64,000 bases of DNA from Rhopalosiphum padi (GCF_020882245.1 NC_083597.1:24096652-24160651), one strand, 5' to 3'. Positions 26,801 to 39,303 are shown, counted from the first letter of the stretch. A program made the numbers and translations. The notes: generated by a model from the letters alone, not told the origin.

Positions 26801-29693
26801 CTCCATCCATTTTTTTTATTTTAGTTGCTTCTAGTTGTTGTTGCATTTCATAACGTTTCATCTCTTCTAATTTTCTATCTTTTGCACGTTGTAAAGCAGT
26901 ATTTAGTTCTTCATTTACACGCGCTCTTCCTAAAACTTCATCATCAAAATCATCTTCTATTTGACGTTCTTCCTAAAAATTGTATATTAAGTTTTTTGAT
27001 TAATTACACATTTTTATACTATTTTAAGGAAAAACAAAATCTAACTTGATGAGATGACGGTGGTCTATAATATTGCATATAATCTGATTTATAAGGAATT
27101 CCATTGATATTCATTTGCATGAACATGCCCTCCTTAAAACACAAAACAAAATTAAAACAGATAAAGGTAAAAATTGTCAATTTTTTACCTTTAAATTTTG
27201 AACCAAGCTCGGATCACAATTAGCAACTTTATTATTAAAGTACCCTTTAACATTATCGGATCTATTTCTGATATCTCCATTTAATGATTGTTTATTTAAT
27301 TTTTCATTAGATTGGTCCTCATCATCACTAAAGTCCAATTTTTTACTAATAAACAAAAAAAAAGTTGATATTTAATAAAGTAATATATAAGTATAAACCT
27401 GCAATTTAAGGAATAAATAAAATAAAATAATTACTTGTAATCAATTTCTCCTTGTATAGACCACCCAGTTTCTTTGGAGAGTTCGTTCATTCTTTTTAAA
27501 TCCTCTTCACGAATAATTGGTGGGGGTATAAGTTCCTTGATATCTGCTGTAGGTTTACTTAAACCACCGTCAGAGGTCGATGAAGATGAAATATGATGAA
27601 ACATTTTTTCTGATGGATAATTATGTTGTTTGGTATGATATATAACATTATCAGATTGATTTGGAACCATCTAGAATTTTGTTAACACATATTTATAAAT
27701 AAATATTACATTATATTAAATTAATTTAAATACTTACAAAGTTAGGCAACATATTCCTCATAACTGGATTTTTAGTCATGTTATATTGCATTTGATAAGG
27801 ATTTAGGCCGGCCGGGGCCCCTGCCACCCCATTTTGGACCGAATTGCTCCGTACGCCATTCACATTTTCTGTCCCTAAAACAAATGTTAATTTCTTATTT
27901 TGTAATCATTGGTTACACATATTAAAAAGTTTTTTTGGTTTGACAATTTAATCTGTAAACCAGTGATTACTTAATTTTGTGAAAAATTTACTGTATAACA
28001 CCAAATAAATAAAGCACATATATTTAAAAAATATAATTAATTTATAAATTGTTTGATTACAAGGCATTTGTTTCAATTTAAAAGAAATATTGATACTAAT
28101 GATATGCCTCTTAATATTGTATGTTATTTCCATTTAAATATTTCTTGAAAATACTATACACTACTGACAAATTATGTAATTATGCTAACTAAGCTTGTTA
28201 TTATGCATTTTATAAAACCAATTATCAGTGATTACATAATATATAAACAATAACATAACATAACTTTTAATAATATGTTTGATCATTTTTATGACAGAAG
28301 TAAAAATTACAGTTTTATTTAATTTTAATTAAGCTCAATTAAATGTTTTAGGATACAAGCAGAATCTAGTAATTATTGATTACATTATATGCAAAATTGA
28401 AAATAATATTAGTCACTACATATTTCAAAACATCTATGATTATATTAATTGTAAAAATCTTAAGAGCAACTTGCTCATTCTATTTCCAAAGATAAATCAA
28501 AGGTACTAGCAAGAAAAATAAGTCTAAAGTCATATAAAACTCATGACCATATTTTAATAAGAAATTATATAATGAAAATACGTATTATTATTAAATATTA
28601 TTATTTATTAAATATTAAAAATATTTATTTAAATACCGGAAGATGTTTGAGAATGATGAGGTTGACCTGAAACTCCAGTAACACTGCCGGCGCCTTGAGG
28701 CATTTGGGGTCGACTGCCACCTTGCATCCAACTTGTTTCGGCTAAAATAATAATATTAATTTATAATGTGTAAAAAATATAATTATATATTCTTTTTTAC
28801 TTTGAGGACGAAGAGAAGGTCTCTGTTCTGTGTTGGCCTGTATAGGTACATTTGTATTGATTACATTTTTGTGTTCTCCACTTGAAGTAAGACTTGGAAA
28901 TTCTTGTTGGAATTGCATTGTACGATGTGCTAAATATGGAGGAGCAACAGGAACATCCACAATTTTTTTTGCCCATGTTTTGCCGTCGGCATGAGAAGGC
29001 TAATAATATAGTAATACAAATATTTAACTAGTTTAGCTCTATGAATTTATTAATAAAAGGACATACTCTTGTAGTTGTGGTGGTGGTAGTCACTTGTACG
29101 GAAGTAGGATGGGATGAAGCATGTTGTTGTCCCTGTACAGGCCCACTTTGGGACAGTTGAGATGTCGTTGTGACAATAGATGTTGGCGGAACTTCTTTGC
29201 CCGCAGCCTAAAATATTATTTGTAATAAATATATAGATGTAGTTGCTAAAATATTTTTATGATGGAGAATTCTGAATTTGAGAACTCACCACAAGTGATT
29301 TCTCTATGACTGGTTTGTTCCATCCTCCACCACCAATAGGGACTAGATTAATTGTAGACTCATGGCTAGATTCGGACTTCTCACTTGGTAAATTAACAGG
29401 GTTACGAACACTGCGGATAACTTTTCCAATAGATTGCAATCCATTTTTACGTGGAGCTATGCTTTTATGTTGATTACTTTCCGTAGACTCACCCTAAAAT
29501 TAAAATACATGTTATGTCATAATTTCATACACCTAATAAAATTATAATTATTTTAACTACTTAAGTTAGTTGTTGAATAAAAAAAATTATGATTTTCTCT
29601 TACTTTATATAAACAATTTATTTTCAATGATTGAAATGAATTCTTTCCTTTGCTTTTCTCCCCCTTCAAACTGACCCCTGGCAATGTAGACAT
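14609..29693 (-). CDS. nocte: PRRC2/BAT2-type protein, nocte orthologue, complete 37-exon gene
   Basis: PRRC2 proteins are large, disordered RNA-associated scaffolds; Drosophila nocte is needed for temperature entrainment of the clock. Exons in transcript order: 29693-29604, 29493-29290, 29207-29067, 28999-28801, 28741-28637, 27874-27738, 27670-27435, 27345-27189, 27132-27046, 26972-26784, 25588-25414, 25351-25210, 24137-24011, 23948-23830, 23752-23665, 23601-23476, 23214-23073, 22683-21858, 21794-21670, 21604-21365, 21296-21155, 20702-20627, 20517-20382, 20304-20186, 20101-19913, 18448-18291, 18117-18009, 17948-17670, 17580-17317, 17192-17013, 16943-16785, 16726-16618, 16558-16413, 15564-15414, 15341-15241, 15071-14840, 14760-14609. 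Phases agree throughout, giving 2118 residues. The BAT2 N-terminal domain shows NGLQSIGKV (47-55), GGGWNKP, FQQEFPSL (175-182), SLRP and, further on, DYNKKLDFSDDED. Later come an RG/RN-rich repeat (892-957), NAWDKP, polyQ (1543-1585) and Pro/Gln-rich C-terminal exons. The 5' UTR continues to an acceptor at 29749. Some micro-exon borders could shift by a few codons. Confidence 0.92.
15610..16373. mobile_element. Possible degenerate FB-TTAA copy split by another inverted-repeat insertion
   Basis: In a nocte intron. 15645-15690 (atcctgcatatgttgtct, ctacaaacatt) and 16235-16370 (acatagtaaatctatgttca, gggtcaatttac) both resemble the left arm of the foldback family. Between them, gtcgtatacgctgtacctgc near 15693 and an inverted counterpart ending in gcatacgac near 16225 look like terminal repeats of an inserted element. 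No target duplication was found; the assignment is tentative. Confidence 0.35.
17778..17906 (-). repeat. PolyQ tract (43 Gln) in nocte
   Basis: The nocte exon 17948-17670 encodes 43 consecutive glutamines, by an irregular mixture of CAA and CAG codons. The longest pure run is CAA in the middle (about 17815-17848). The tract is followed by SSTSTHVF. Drosophila nocte is also glutamine-rich. Mixed codons should limit slippage, but length variation between individuals is plausible. Confidence 0.95.
19111..19479. mobile_element. Foldback MITE family FB-TTAA, copy 2 (intact)
   Basis: Lies in the nocte intron 18449-19912. It is bounded by TTAA at 19111 and 19476, inside a mirrored cttaagagga / tcctcttaag pair. 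The left arm (catgtgttgtctgtctta, ttcagcagaacac, atattagagtaaatttacc) is inversely repeated at the right (ggtaaatttactctataata, gttgaacaca, acagagaaaacacatgtg). Nearly the whole element folds on itself. There is no coding capacity. Confidence 0.85.
22277..22474 (-). repeat. 18-bp minisatellite encoding 11 DDRNRG-type hexapeptides in nocte
   Basis: Within the largest nocte exon. Eleven consecutive six-residue units, DDRNRG (majority), EDRNRG, ENRNRN and DDRNRN, occupy residues 892-957. The underlying 18-nt unit is highly similar in the middle copies (gtcatctccacggttcct), suggesting recent unequal exchange. The charged Arg/Asp/Asn repeat resembles RNA-binding or condensate-forming low-complexity segments. 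Confidence 0.95.
24434..24490. repeat. Possible pogo/Tigger-like terminal fragment
   Basis: In the nocte intron 24138-25209. The stretch beginning tacaatagagcgttgattac and continuing 'ccacactaattgggacc' has the look of a pogo/Tigger terminal repeat ('...ttgggacc' after a run resembling 'cagtagaa.gttgatta'). Only one end was recognised. Confidence 0.3.
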
Positions 29694-29749
29694 ACTGTCT
29701 GCAAGGCACCATTTAGATTATACACTTGCCCGTAGAACGTACCTTTGAT
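29694..29749 (-). other. nocte 5' UTR part of the start-codon exon
   Basis: Upstream of the ATG at 29693 the minus strand runs back to an acceptor (ttttttag, ending at 29750), so the first coding exon begins with about 56 nt of 5' UTR and the gene has at least one upstream non-coding exon. Confidence 0.55.
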
Positions 29750-31850
29750 CTAAAAAACAAAAATAATTATTGATATATTATTAAATAAATTCTACTATAA
29801 CAGAATCTTTTTAGAATATATAGTATAAATACATATATATTAGTTTAGGGGTCACCCTATTACATGTACACCAGTGTTCTTAATTAAAACTGTCTTAGTC
29901 AGTATACTCATGAAACACAAGTTAAACTAAATATTTAAATATACATAGTTTTTTTGTGGGCCATTAAAATGTAGTAATTATTAGTAGATGTATCGTAGGA
30001 GTATATGCAAATATAGTAAAATAATATTTATATATTATATTAATTATAATTTTATTGTAAATTTATAATAATTACAAAATAATTCAAGCACAAGTATACA
30101 AAATATGCAGATATTTAAGAAAATATTGAATCCGTATATAGATTAATGTTTTAATAAATATTGTGCATAACTTTCATTTCAACCCCTCATACAAATTAAA
30201 AATACACAATACCTATAAACTATAATAGACCCATTGTCTTATTAGGTACAATTAAATTTAAAATAAATACTTGCCCCTATTTTGTTTTTTATACCTTCAG
30301 ATGATATATTCAATCTTTTTCGTGAGCTATTTAGGAACTTTTTTAGAGCATTATTAAAATTAAGTTACTCTTATTAAACAAAACACAATACACAATATAT
30401 ATATAGGTATATCTAAGTATTTTTTTTTAATTTATATTACCCACTAATATATACAATGAAAGTTTAAAAATGTTATTTTCTTATTAATCATTAAAATTAC
30501 GATGATTTTAAAATATCGATTTTTAAAAATAAAGTGTATCTTAAAAAAAATGATAGCTTATAACCTGACTAACCACCTTTGTGTTCTTTTTATATCAAAG
30601 AATCAACACTCGATAAAATTCATATAAGCACAAAAACAACAGTAAATGAAAGAAGTTTCCAAGTCAGTGATGCATTGGTGCCAGCAAAGAAAATTTTTTT
30701 AAATAAACCTAATTAAATACACAAATTTTATAATTTGACACATAGAATTATAAATAATATTCTCCTTGTTTGTTGTATATTATTGATAAACGTTATCTAC
30801 ACATGAATGACACTTCTTTAAATTTAAATAATATTGCAAAGGTAACTTCGATATTAAATTAAACCAGCCAATTCAACAATTTACATGTGTATTTATGAAT
30901 TTAAGAAGTTTTTATCTTCAAATTATGTAGAATACATTAAAGAAATTCTAAATTATACCAAATACATTTTTATGAAGTATTTTCAATTAAGTGAAATATT
31001 TCCAATTGGAAAAATACATTACACAATTTAAAAATACAATTAGCAATTACTTTATCCTATCTAAGATGCCATTGGTATTAAAAATTTTAAGATAATAAGC
31101 AATCACATTTAAGAACCAAGCTAGATACAATTTTGTCTATATATGTTAATTTATTGTTAAATATAATTATTTTATGTTTCTGAACACTACTGAATTTACT
31201 GTATTGGCAAACTAAATGTTGTAATATCATAGGTATGATATGAACCTACATATTTAGATTTTAAATTATTTAACCAAAATTAATAACAAATTAAAAAACA
31301 TGGACATAATGAGTAAATTATAAAAAACTTTATAGATTTAAGTAAATAAAAAATAAACTTTGATAAAATATTGTGAAATGGGATAAACAGTATTATCAAA
31401 AGGACTATAGGATAATGTTTAATTGATAGGTAGTCCTATGAAGATTTCATCAACTAGATTTGTTATTTAATTTTGTTGTGTATATCAATTGTAATAAATG
31501 CCACAAAAATAAGAACAGATGATAAGCAACAAAGTCAACATCGAACAAATTACACAGTACACAGCACAAGTTTTCTAACCACCAAAACAATAAAAAAGAT
31601 ATACCTATTTGGTGACTCAGCTACCTCAGTCTATACGTCAAACCAACAAGGGTAGACTTGTAGTCCTGCCTGACAAATATTTACTCGTCAAGAGTCACAG
31701 CGTACACGGAGAGTTGTCTTCAGACAATCCAAAATTTGTAGTTATACCCCGAGATCATAAAAATCGACACACACATTAAAATCGCAATAAATTCAGCCAG
31801 GGGTGATTTGTGTGGCAGGTGGGCGCTTTTTTGAGAACAGGCCACTCGAC
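29750..31850. other. Large 5' intron of nocte, AT-rich
   Basis: Very AT-rich sequence between the start-codon exon and the GC-richer region at 31.85 kb. No coding exon, transposase fragment or clear inverted repeat was seen. It is interpreted as the first intron of nocte. Confidence 0.4.
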
Positions 31851-33250
31851 GGTCAACGTCGTGACCTATGGGCTATGAGACTCGCTGCTTTTGGGTGACA
31901 CAACAACGATGTATCGGGTTGATGACAAGAGCTTGGTCATAACTTTGATATACCTAACGTTTCGCAGCGGCGGCAGCAACATCGACATCATCCGCCATTG
32001 CTGCTGCTGTCGCCGCCGCTACCGTTACCGTAGCCGAAGGCAAAAGCAAACGCGCGCGCCGACAACGACAATGATGGAGTACTCACATAGGTCCGTCCAA
32101 ATGGGTGCACGCGTGACAATTGAATTATATCACCCGAAAAGAGTGATCAGTGCGCGTCTAACTGTTACGAACTCGGAAAAACTAACGCGACGCGAAAAAT
32201 TGAAGCGGAAGGATCGTCGATTTTTTATCAGACATAACGTAGAAAACTCAAAATGGCGTCGTCTTTGGTATTGAAACCTTCATTAGTTCATTCAACACAT
32301 TTTTGCGTTGTGCCGCTCGCCCGCCACGCCTACAATCTCGATCAGTCAGCCACGCGCCAGTGCTGGCGCGGCCGGGGATTTCGGTTGGGAATTCTCGTGT
32401 TGCCGATGCTGCCGCCCGGTATTATTATTATTTATTATTGTTGTTATTATTTTCGTCTTATACTTTTTTTTCATAATTTCTGCCCGACTATTCCATTCGT
32501 ACGCATTTAAGCGCTTCGTCTCCGTTTATATTTTTCACGATAATAATATTGACGGCTGCCTATACTACAAAAAGTTAGTTTTCAGACGTAATACATGCTG
32601 TCTTATCGTCTTATCGTCGTTCTGTATCTTGTACAACGGCGGTATGTGCACCGTGCACTTATCTCTTCCTCTCTCCATCCCCACCAATCACATCTAACCC
32701 AAGCCACCTTGCCGTCGTCGTCTTTGTCTGGAATACTTTGTTTGTCCATTGTCTACCGTCTACACTTCTACGTCTACAATCTACAGTAACATTTTTAAAT
32801 GTTATACCTATCTATATCTAATGTATTATTATGGCCTCGGACCACTACGGCACTACACACTACACGCGTTTTTCCATAATTTTTCACGCGCAGTGGTTCC
32901 TTTCCAGTGTAATTCGGGTAAAAGCTGTCGTAACCTACTGCAATACAAGAGGGTTGGGGGAATTAATAACGCCAAGAATATGATGTGGCGACGGAAAATC
33001 GAACGCGGGTGGTTGAGAGTTAGAGGCCAAGGCGTGCTATGGTGGTCGACGAGGGGTGGTGAAAATGACGTTGACCTGCGGCCGACGTCGACGGCCTCCA
33101 CAGCGCCCGCGCTACCCCCGGCACCCGTCAGCCACCGCACCATACTCCAAGTCACCAACCATAAACTGGTGTTATTCGCTCCCCAAACGCCGCCACCGGG
33201 TTAACGACCTCCGAGCAGTGTACAAACGCACCGTCCTATGTACAATATAC
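31850..33250. promoter_or_regulatory. GC-richer, CpG-containing region: likely nocte promoter and first exon
   Basis: This stretch contrasts sharply with its AT-rich surroundings and has many CpGs (gccgccgctaccgttaccgt near 32011, cgcgcgcgcc near 32051). On the minus strand a consensus donor GTGAGT reads at 32086-32081, so a non-coding first exon ending at 32087 could splice to the acceptor at 29749. Several long overlapping open frames here lack any protein signature and are probably a by-product of higher GC. A divergent or unrelated transcript at 32.6-33.2 kb cannot be excluded. Confidence 0.4.
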
Positions 33251-35050
33251 TCATCATGCGTCTACGCACACGCACACGTAATACATTTTATATACAGGGT
33301 GATTATTTTAAAATTAAGTCAATTTTTTTTTTTTTGAGGTCATCGGGAACAATAGTTCGGAAAACGATACTAAAGATGTAAGCTATCGTACAAAGACTTG
33401 CCAACTTTATGAAAAAATATTTTATTTTTTTTTTCATATTGTATTGTAAATTTGTAATAACTTCAAATTATTTAAAAAAAAATTCCAAAAAATGGTATTA
33501 ATAAAATAAGTGTAAAATTAAACACTACCAGTGCACTATCCGCATGTAATGTGTAAGTACGACTCTTACGAGCCCTCTGCCATGAGCCATAGACCATAGT
33601 AATTACGTGAGCTGTACAATAATATAATCATTACAATAAAAATTATCAAACATATTTTATACCTTTTGGCTTTTACCTATATGTTATGGTTATAATATGC
33701 ATAAACCTAATATGATTGTGTACGAAATACGATTCAAAACCCACCACCACGTGTTTCACAACCAACAATTGTGTTGCCGATCAAGCTATGAATGCAAACG
33801 AACTTTATATTATGGACATTATGGCGAAGGCCGAAGGGAGGCTTGGGTAGAGTGACTCAAATAGGGAGTATGGCCGTATGGGTACTATTTTAAATTAACT
33901 ATTAAGTCACACTAATGTTTGGTTAATTAAGTAATAATATATATTAGTTATTACCAGGCACGGTCCCAAGGGTGGGGAGCAAGGGGGGACTCTAGCCCCC
34001 CCCCCACTGAAAAACATGTACGATATAATAAAGTCATAAAACATTATAAATTAAGGAATAAATTGAATTTATTATAAATTATAATAATTTAATTAATGAA
34101 GTTTGAACAAATAACATCTATGACATTTTATTATGAATTAACCTACTAGTATTGTCTAATAAGGAAAAAATTTACTACAATTTCAATAAAATATGTTTTG
34201 AAATTTGTAAAATAAGAAAAAAATCTTTTATTTTTTTATTATTACCTTTATTGAGTACTAATTACTGGATGAAAATAAACAAATAAATGTATCCCAAATC
34301 ATTGCATTAAAGTTGAGTCAAACAAATTCATCTGTCCATTACTAAACACATGTGTAATTGCAATTGCTTTAATTTATATTTATGAATTGTAAGCATTCTC
34401 AGAAAATATTTCTTGTTTGCATCATTATACGTTATTAATATACCAATATATTTTAGTTTAAAAAGGTTAGCTGTGAAATTTTTTATTTGAATTATTAATT
34501 ATAAGTGTAGTAATTTATTTTAATTTACAAAATCCTCATTTCTAGTGCAACGTCTACAATAACTAAGCTAGTATACGTAATTGATATATTAGAATTATTA
34601 GATCACTTAGTCACCGTTGTAATATCTACTATAATTATGTTATATTCTCATTGATAAAATATTTTTATTTGTAGGTATCTGTTCTGTCATCTAACTATGT
34701 TTTATGTTTACGCTATTGATACTATCGCATGAGTAATTTGCTTATTACTTTATTATGATCACTTATTAATCACTTATAATTATTAATTAACAATATTTTT
34801 CTGAAAACAATGTGATACATTGTTGATAATGTATAATTAGATCGAATAGTTTTTAAAAAGTGGCTCGGGCACCAATATTAAAAATTTTAAAAATGGTTTA
34901 GACCAGCAGAGTCGTAATATAATATATTATGTATTTTATACACAGAAATACATTATTTAAATTATATTAAATTACAAAATAATATAATATTGATAATAAA
35001 TAATAATATCTTTACTTCGTAATTTCGTTATTGTATTAAATATAAAATAA
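33251..35050. other. AT-rich spacer with transposon-like debris
   Basis: Mostly AT-rich. At about 33292 'tatacagggtgattatttta' looks like the end of a repetitive element. At 33955-34010 a G-run/C-run pair (ggggagcaaggggggactct, then cccccccccc) resembles the end of a hAT-type MITE, but no partner end was found. No gene is supported. Confidence 0.35.
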
Positions 35051-35350
35051 TTGGAAAAAGCTTTGTTTATCGGAAAAATATGTCATGTATTAGAGTTAAA
35101 TCGGAAAAAATACATTACATTTAAAAAAAGATCCACCTATAAGTATAAAACGGGTATAGTACAGAAAACAGCTAGTAATAAACAATACTATTATAGGTAC
35201 GCGTACGTCGTCTGGGAGATTTTCAATTTTTACGTTATCGTACAATATTTTAAAGGTTCACTTACGATTTTCAGTCCCGGACATTCTACATTTTCATTGT
35301 CAATCATATATTATAACAGTACCTACGACATAATACTTATTAACGAAACA

Positions 35351-36368
35351 ATGGCATCACGAAACATCGATCAGTTTATAGAAGAACTTAAAGTTTTCAA
35401 TAACGACAGTATACAAGGAATAAAGAATGATCTGCTCTTGCATCTGTTATTGTCCAGCGGAGACCACTCACTGGTTAGTGATGACGATCAGGAAATAGAT
35501 ACGGACGTTGTGCAGACGGAATTACAAAATTCGTTGCCCGAAGATGAGTTGACTGGTGCAAATAAAGAGCAGGCAATAGATACGACCATTATGCCGCAAA
35601 AGTGGAATATTTGTCGCCCGATGACTCACTGCAGGCTAGTAGTAGTAAGGCGGCAATAGATACAGACGTTGTGCAGGCGGAATTACAAGATTCGTAAGAT
35701 GCAAGTAAATAGCAGGCCATATATACGACCATTGTGCCAGCAAAAGTGGAATATTTGTGACGCGAAAATGAATTGGTTGGTACAAATGACGATGAGCGAT
35801 GAGCAAGCGGTAGATAAGGGCATTGTGCTGGCAAAAATCAAAGATGATGCGTTGCCCGAAGACTCACTTGCTGGCTGCGATGAGCAGCAGGCGATAGAAA
35901 CGAACATTGTGACGGTCAGAGGTGAAGAAGTGAGAAACAGTTTTGGAGATTTGATCAGGTGGCTGGAACCGGGTGTAACCATGCCACCACTTGTCGCTCC
36001 TCACCGTTGAAGATTTTCGACGGCGTAAAAACGGGTACGGCGGACTTTGGGGTGCATGTGTTGCATCCGGAGCGATTAGCGACTCGAAGTTTCAGGATCA
36101 GGAGGTGTGCGACTCCGGCCGGCATGCCGAATACACACACGGCCGACGTGACCGCCGGGACGAAATTTCCGGAGAGTACGAGGACAGCGTTCCGTCGCTG
36201 TCCGCTGACTCTCTTTTTCGTCCCTCGGCGATTCCATCGACCAAGTCACGTCTCCGGTCGTCGCCGATCCGTATGTTTCGGTCTCTGCTGTCCGTCGTCA
36301 GATCTGCACCACATCGCGCACACGCCGCTCCCGAAGCCGAAGCTGTCTGGACTCGCCCGCCGTCATGA
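35351..36368 (+). pseudogene. Decayed, internally repetitive, GC-rich orphan locus
   Basis: I do not recognise this gene. A start at 35351 opens MASRNIDQFIEELKVFNN and leads to degenerate tandem units of the form (A)IDTDVVQ.ELQ.SLPEDEL, repeated about four times up to 35910. The repeat phase changes near 35592 and again near 35800, and stops break it at about 35696, 35711 and 35758, so it is not translated as one protein now. From about 35991 the sequence becomes GC-rich and another frame stays open to 36368, containing DSKFQDQEV and GEYEDSVPSLSADSLF. Upstream, 'tataaaa' near 35141 could be a TATA element. Codon use, especially after 35950, is far more GC-rich than in the neighbouring genes. 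It may be a lineage-specific repetitive gene or part of a retroelement; no reverse transcriptase or integrase signature is seen. Confidence 0.4.
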
Positions 36369-39279
36369 TGGTCGTCGAATCGCTCTACCGGGCAAACGCC
36401 TCATCAACACTCGTCCGCCCGCGAGGCCGGTCGCAAGAACGCTGCACAGGTGACTGCAGTAGCCTTTATCTTACACGCTTTTTATGCACCCATTTCGCCA
36501 TCCAGTATCTCCCCTCTTAGTTTTTCGTGTCTTCCATCCGATGTACCCTCCCCTTTTTTTACCCGATTTTGTTTTTCCTTTTTTAAAAAGGCTAATTATT
36601 TTTGTTCATGTTAACACGTTTTGTTTTGATTATTGTTTACAATGTTTCACACATTTAGCAGACCTAAAATTATACACTTTTTATCAATTATTTATTCAAT
36701 ATTACAAAATTGAATTTAATATGCTGTTTGAGCCCTTCGGCCACAATTTATTTTGATTTTTTTCAAAAAATTGTTGTTGTTAAAAAAAGTTAATAAAATT
36801 AAAAATTGTTAAAAAAAATTGTATTTTTTTCATATTATTAAGTATATAAATCAGTTTTTACAAAATTAACAACTTAGTATCATGAAATAGTGAAAATATC
36901 ATACACTCCCTAATACTAATAACCTAAATTTTTCGAAAATGATAACAATAATAAATTATGTAATTTGATATAATAGAAATAGATCATCCCTTTAAATAGA
37001 ACTTACTAGTTTGAATAAAATATATTTTATTTGATGTACTTACCTACATGTTTTATTCATTGAATTAAAATGGTTGGAACCCAACAAAAATACTTGAATC
37101 AAGTCGTCTTTTTTTGTTAAATTAAAGTAATAGATAATCTTCGCAATTTATAATATTACATGTAATGATTTTATGTAAGTACGGTATGTGATTAAAGTGG
37201 CTTTATTATATTAATTATTATAGACAAATAATAATTGAATTGATTGAATTAGTATGTAATGACTAATGACTAATTTATATCTTAGTAAAATATTGGCATT
37301 CCAATTCAAGAGACTACAACAATGAAAAAAAATATTTTTTTTTTTCTAGAAAATAATTTTAAAATGCTAAGGATATTAGGTAAGTACAAAACATAAAATA
37401 AATAAGTTGTGAAAACAGTTTATTTTCGGTACACATATTATACTGTTTTTATTATTACTATTTACTAAAAATATGTATTTAAAAAAAGGCGAATTATTTT
37501 ATCGAGTAATGAATGTAATAACCAATCACTGTTTTGAATATTATATAATATTCAAAAATCAAATAAAGCGCTTTCTGAAAACATTTATTTTTATATTGTT
37601 GCAGTTTTAAACTGAATAAATGATAAAAAATTTGAGTACACATAAAACTTAAAACTGATTTGAATTTATTAACAATTTTACTAGGTTCTTTCTAGGATTC
37701 TTTCAGTTTTATCTGGCTTATTGGTCTAAATTATTTCATCGACTGCAGCCCCCTTAAGTAAACGTATGTGAAGTATGGGCGAACTTATAATATATATATA
37801 ATACATTTATTACATTTATATAATTATATTAATCAGGCGGATCGTAATATGTAAGTTTAAATAGTTATTATTTTAATTATAATCGTTCACCAAACAATCA
37901 ATAATAAAACTTAAAAGCAGTATACCTATTATTATTTAAAAATTAAAAGTTTATCTATTAATCGTTAACAATGTTTAACTTTTGTATATAATATCTTTTG
38001 TAATATTATATCTACTATATATTGTTATAACGTATTATACTATTATAGTTAATTAAGCCATAACGATTTAATCTTATATGATACATTTACATTGATACCA
38101 GTGATATCACATAGTTTTAATAAACTAAAATATTTTAAAGTGTGTTATAAATTTATAATCATGCGATGCCATACTCGTGCAATAAGGCATAGCGCCTACT
38201 GTGTAATATACAGGAAAGTATTTGCTAACAGTCGGACAGTTGTTAAAATTCCGATTTAAAATAATGTAATTTTTTTTTAACACATTTTCATACCAGCGCT
38301 GGTTAATATATTATATTTGATTTACAAATAGGAAACATTTACAAAAAAAAAAAATTCATAAAATAGCTATATAATTTTACGTAAAAAGTCAATATGTTCT
38401 AAATGTTTTAATTCAATAATTTGTGACTCCTATAAAAATGTTAACTTTTCGTTTGACGTTAACACCACACACTTATACATTGTTATTATTGAATACATAG
38501 AGTATAGTCAGTACTCAGTATATAGACCCATACTACTATAGGCTAATAAAACTCAACAGATAAAAATACTTCGCGGTCATTGTATATAAGTAAACAACGC
38601 TGTATTTTTGAACTTGGCTTCTGTTTACTCTAAGTAGTCTATAGGCCTACTATATAAGAAATAATATTTAAAGTACTAAGTAGTAAATACTATAAACCTT
38701 GATAAATATCTAGAATGTAGAGATTCGATCATTATAAATGCTTAAAAATGTAAATAATATCTATATAATGCATTTTATAGAAACGTTTAGTACACATACC
38801 ATAAAAGCAAAACACAAAACAGTAATTTATATAACATATTGAACAGTATATTACAAAGAAAGAGTAAACAATTCTAAAATTATGTTTTATTACACAAACT
38901 TATAAACATATAAATAGCCGTGTACGATGTACCTATATATAATTAATGGCAATACATTATATGTACCAATCACGTATGCAGACAAATTACAATTATAATT
39001 TAAAAATGTGTTCTACGATACCCAAATCCCCATTAATTACGCCACTGTATTTTAAAATTTCAAAAATATAATTATATTCAGTAAAGATGTGAAAAAATAT
39101 TATTCGTATATTTTTTTATCATTGCACAAAAAAAATATACAATGATTTAGAAATATTTATTACAAAACCGATTGTTTTATAGGTATTTCATTTAATAGTC
39201 AAATGCAATAGTTATATTGTTGCTAAATAAAAATCCATAAAATGGTTATTTTTTATGGATACATTGCTTACCTAAAGGA

Positions 39280-39303
39280 AAGGTGGATTTATAAATCCAC
39301 CTT
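39280..39303. repeat. Perfect 24-bp palindrome
   Basis: The sequence aaggtggattta is followed directly by its reverse complement taaatccacctt. It has no loop and lies in intergenic sequence. Function is unknown. Confidence 0.85.

Noticed and set aside
32253..32697. Overlapping 85- and 129-codon open frames in the GC-rich region
   Set aside because: Low-complexity hydrophobic translation from T-rich runs, no conserved motif; better explained as promoter/UTR composition.
32749..33337. Open frames of 151, 101 and 93 codons on both strands
   Set aside because: Mutually overlapping, no domain or splice support; a consequence of raised GC.
33955..34010. G-run/C-run pair as a hAT MITE
   Set aside because: Only one end recognisable, with no inverted partner or target duplication, so not called as an element.
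35051..35350. Upstream extension of the orphan frame before 35351
   Set aside because: Composition and residue use look non-coding, and a TATA-like sequence lies inside it; the likely start is 35351.
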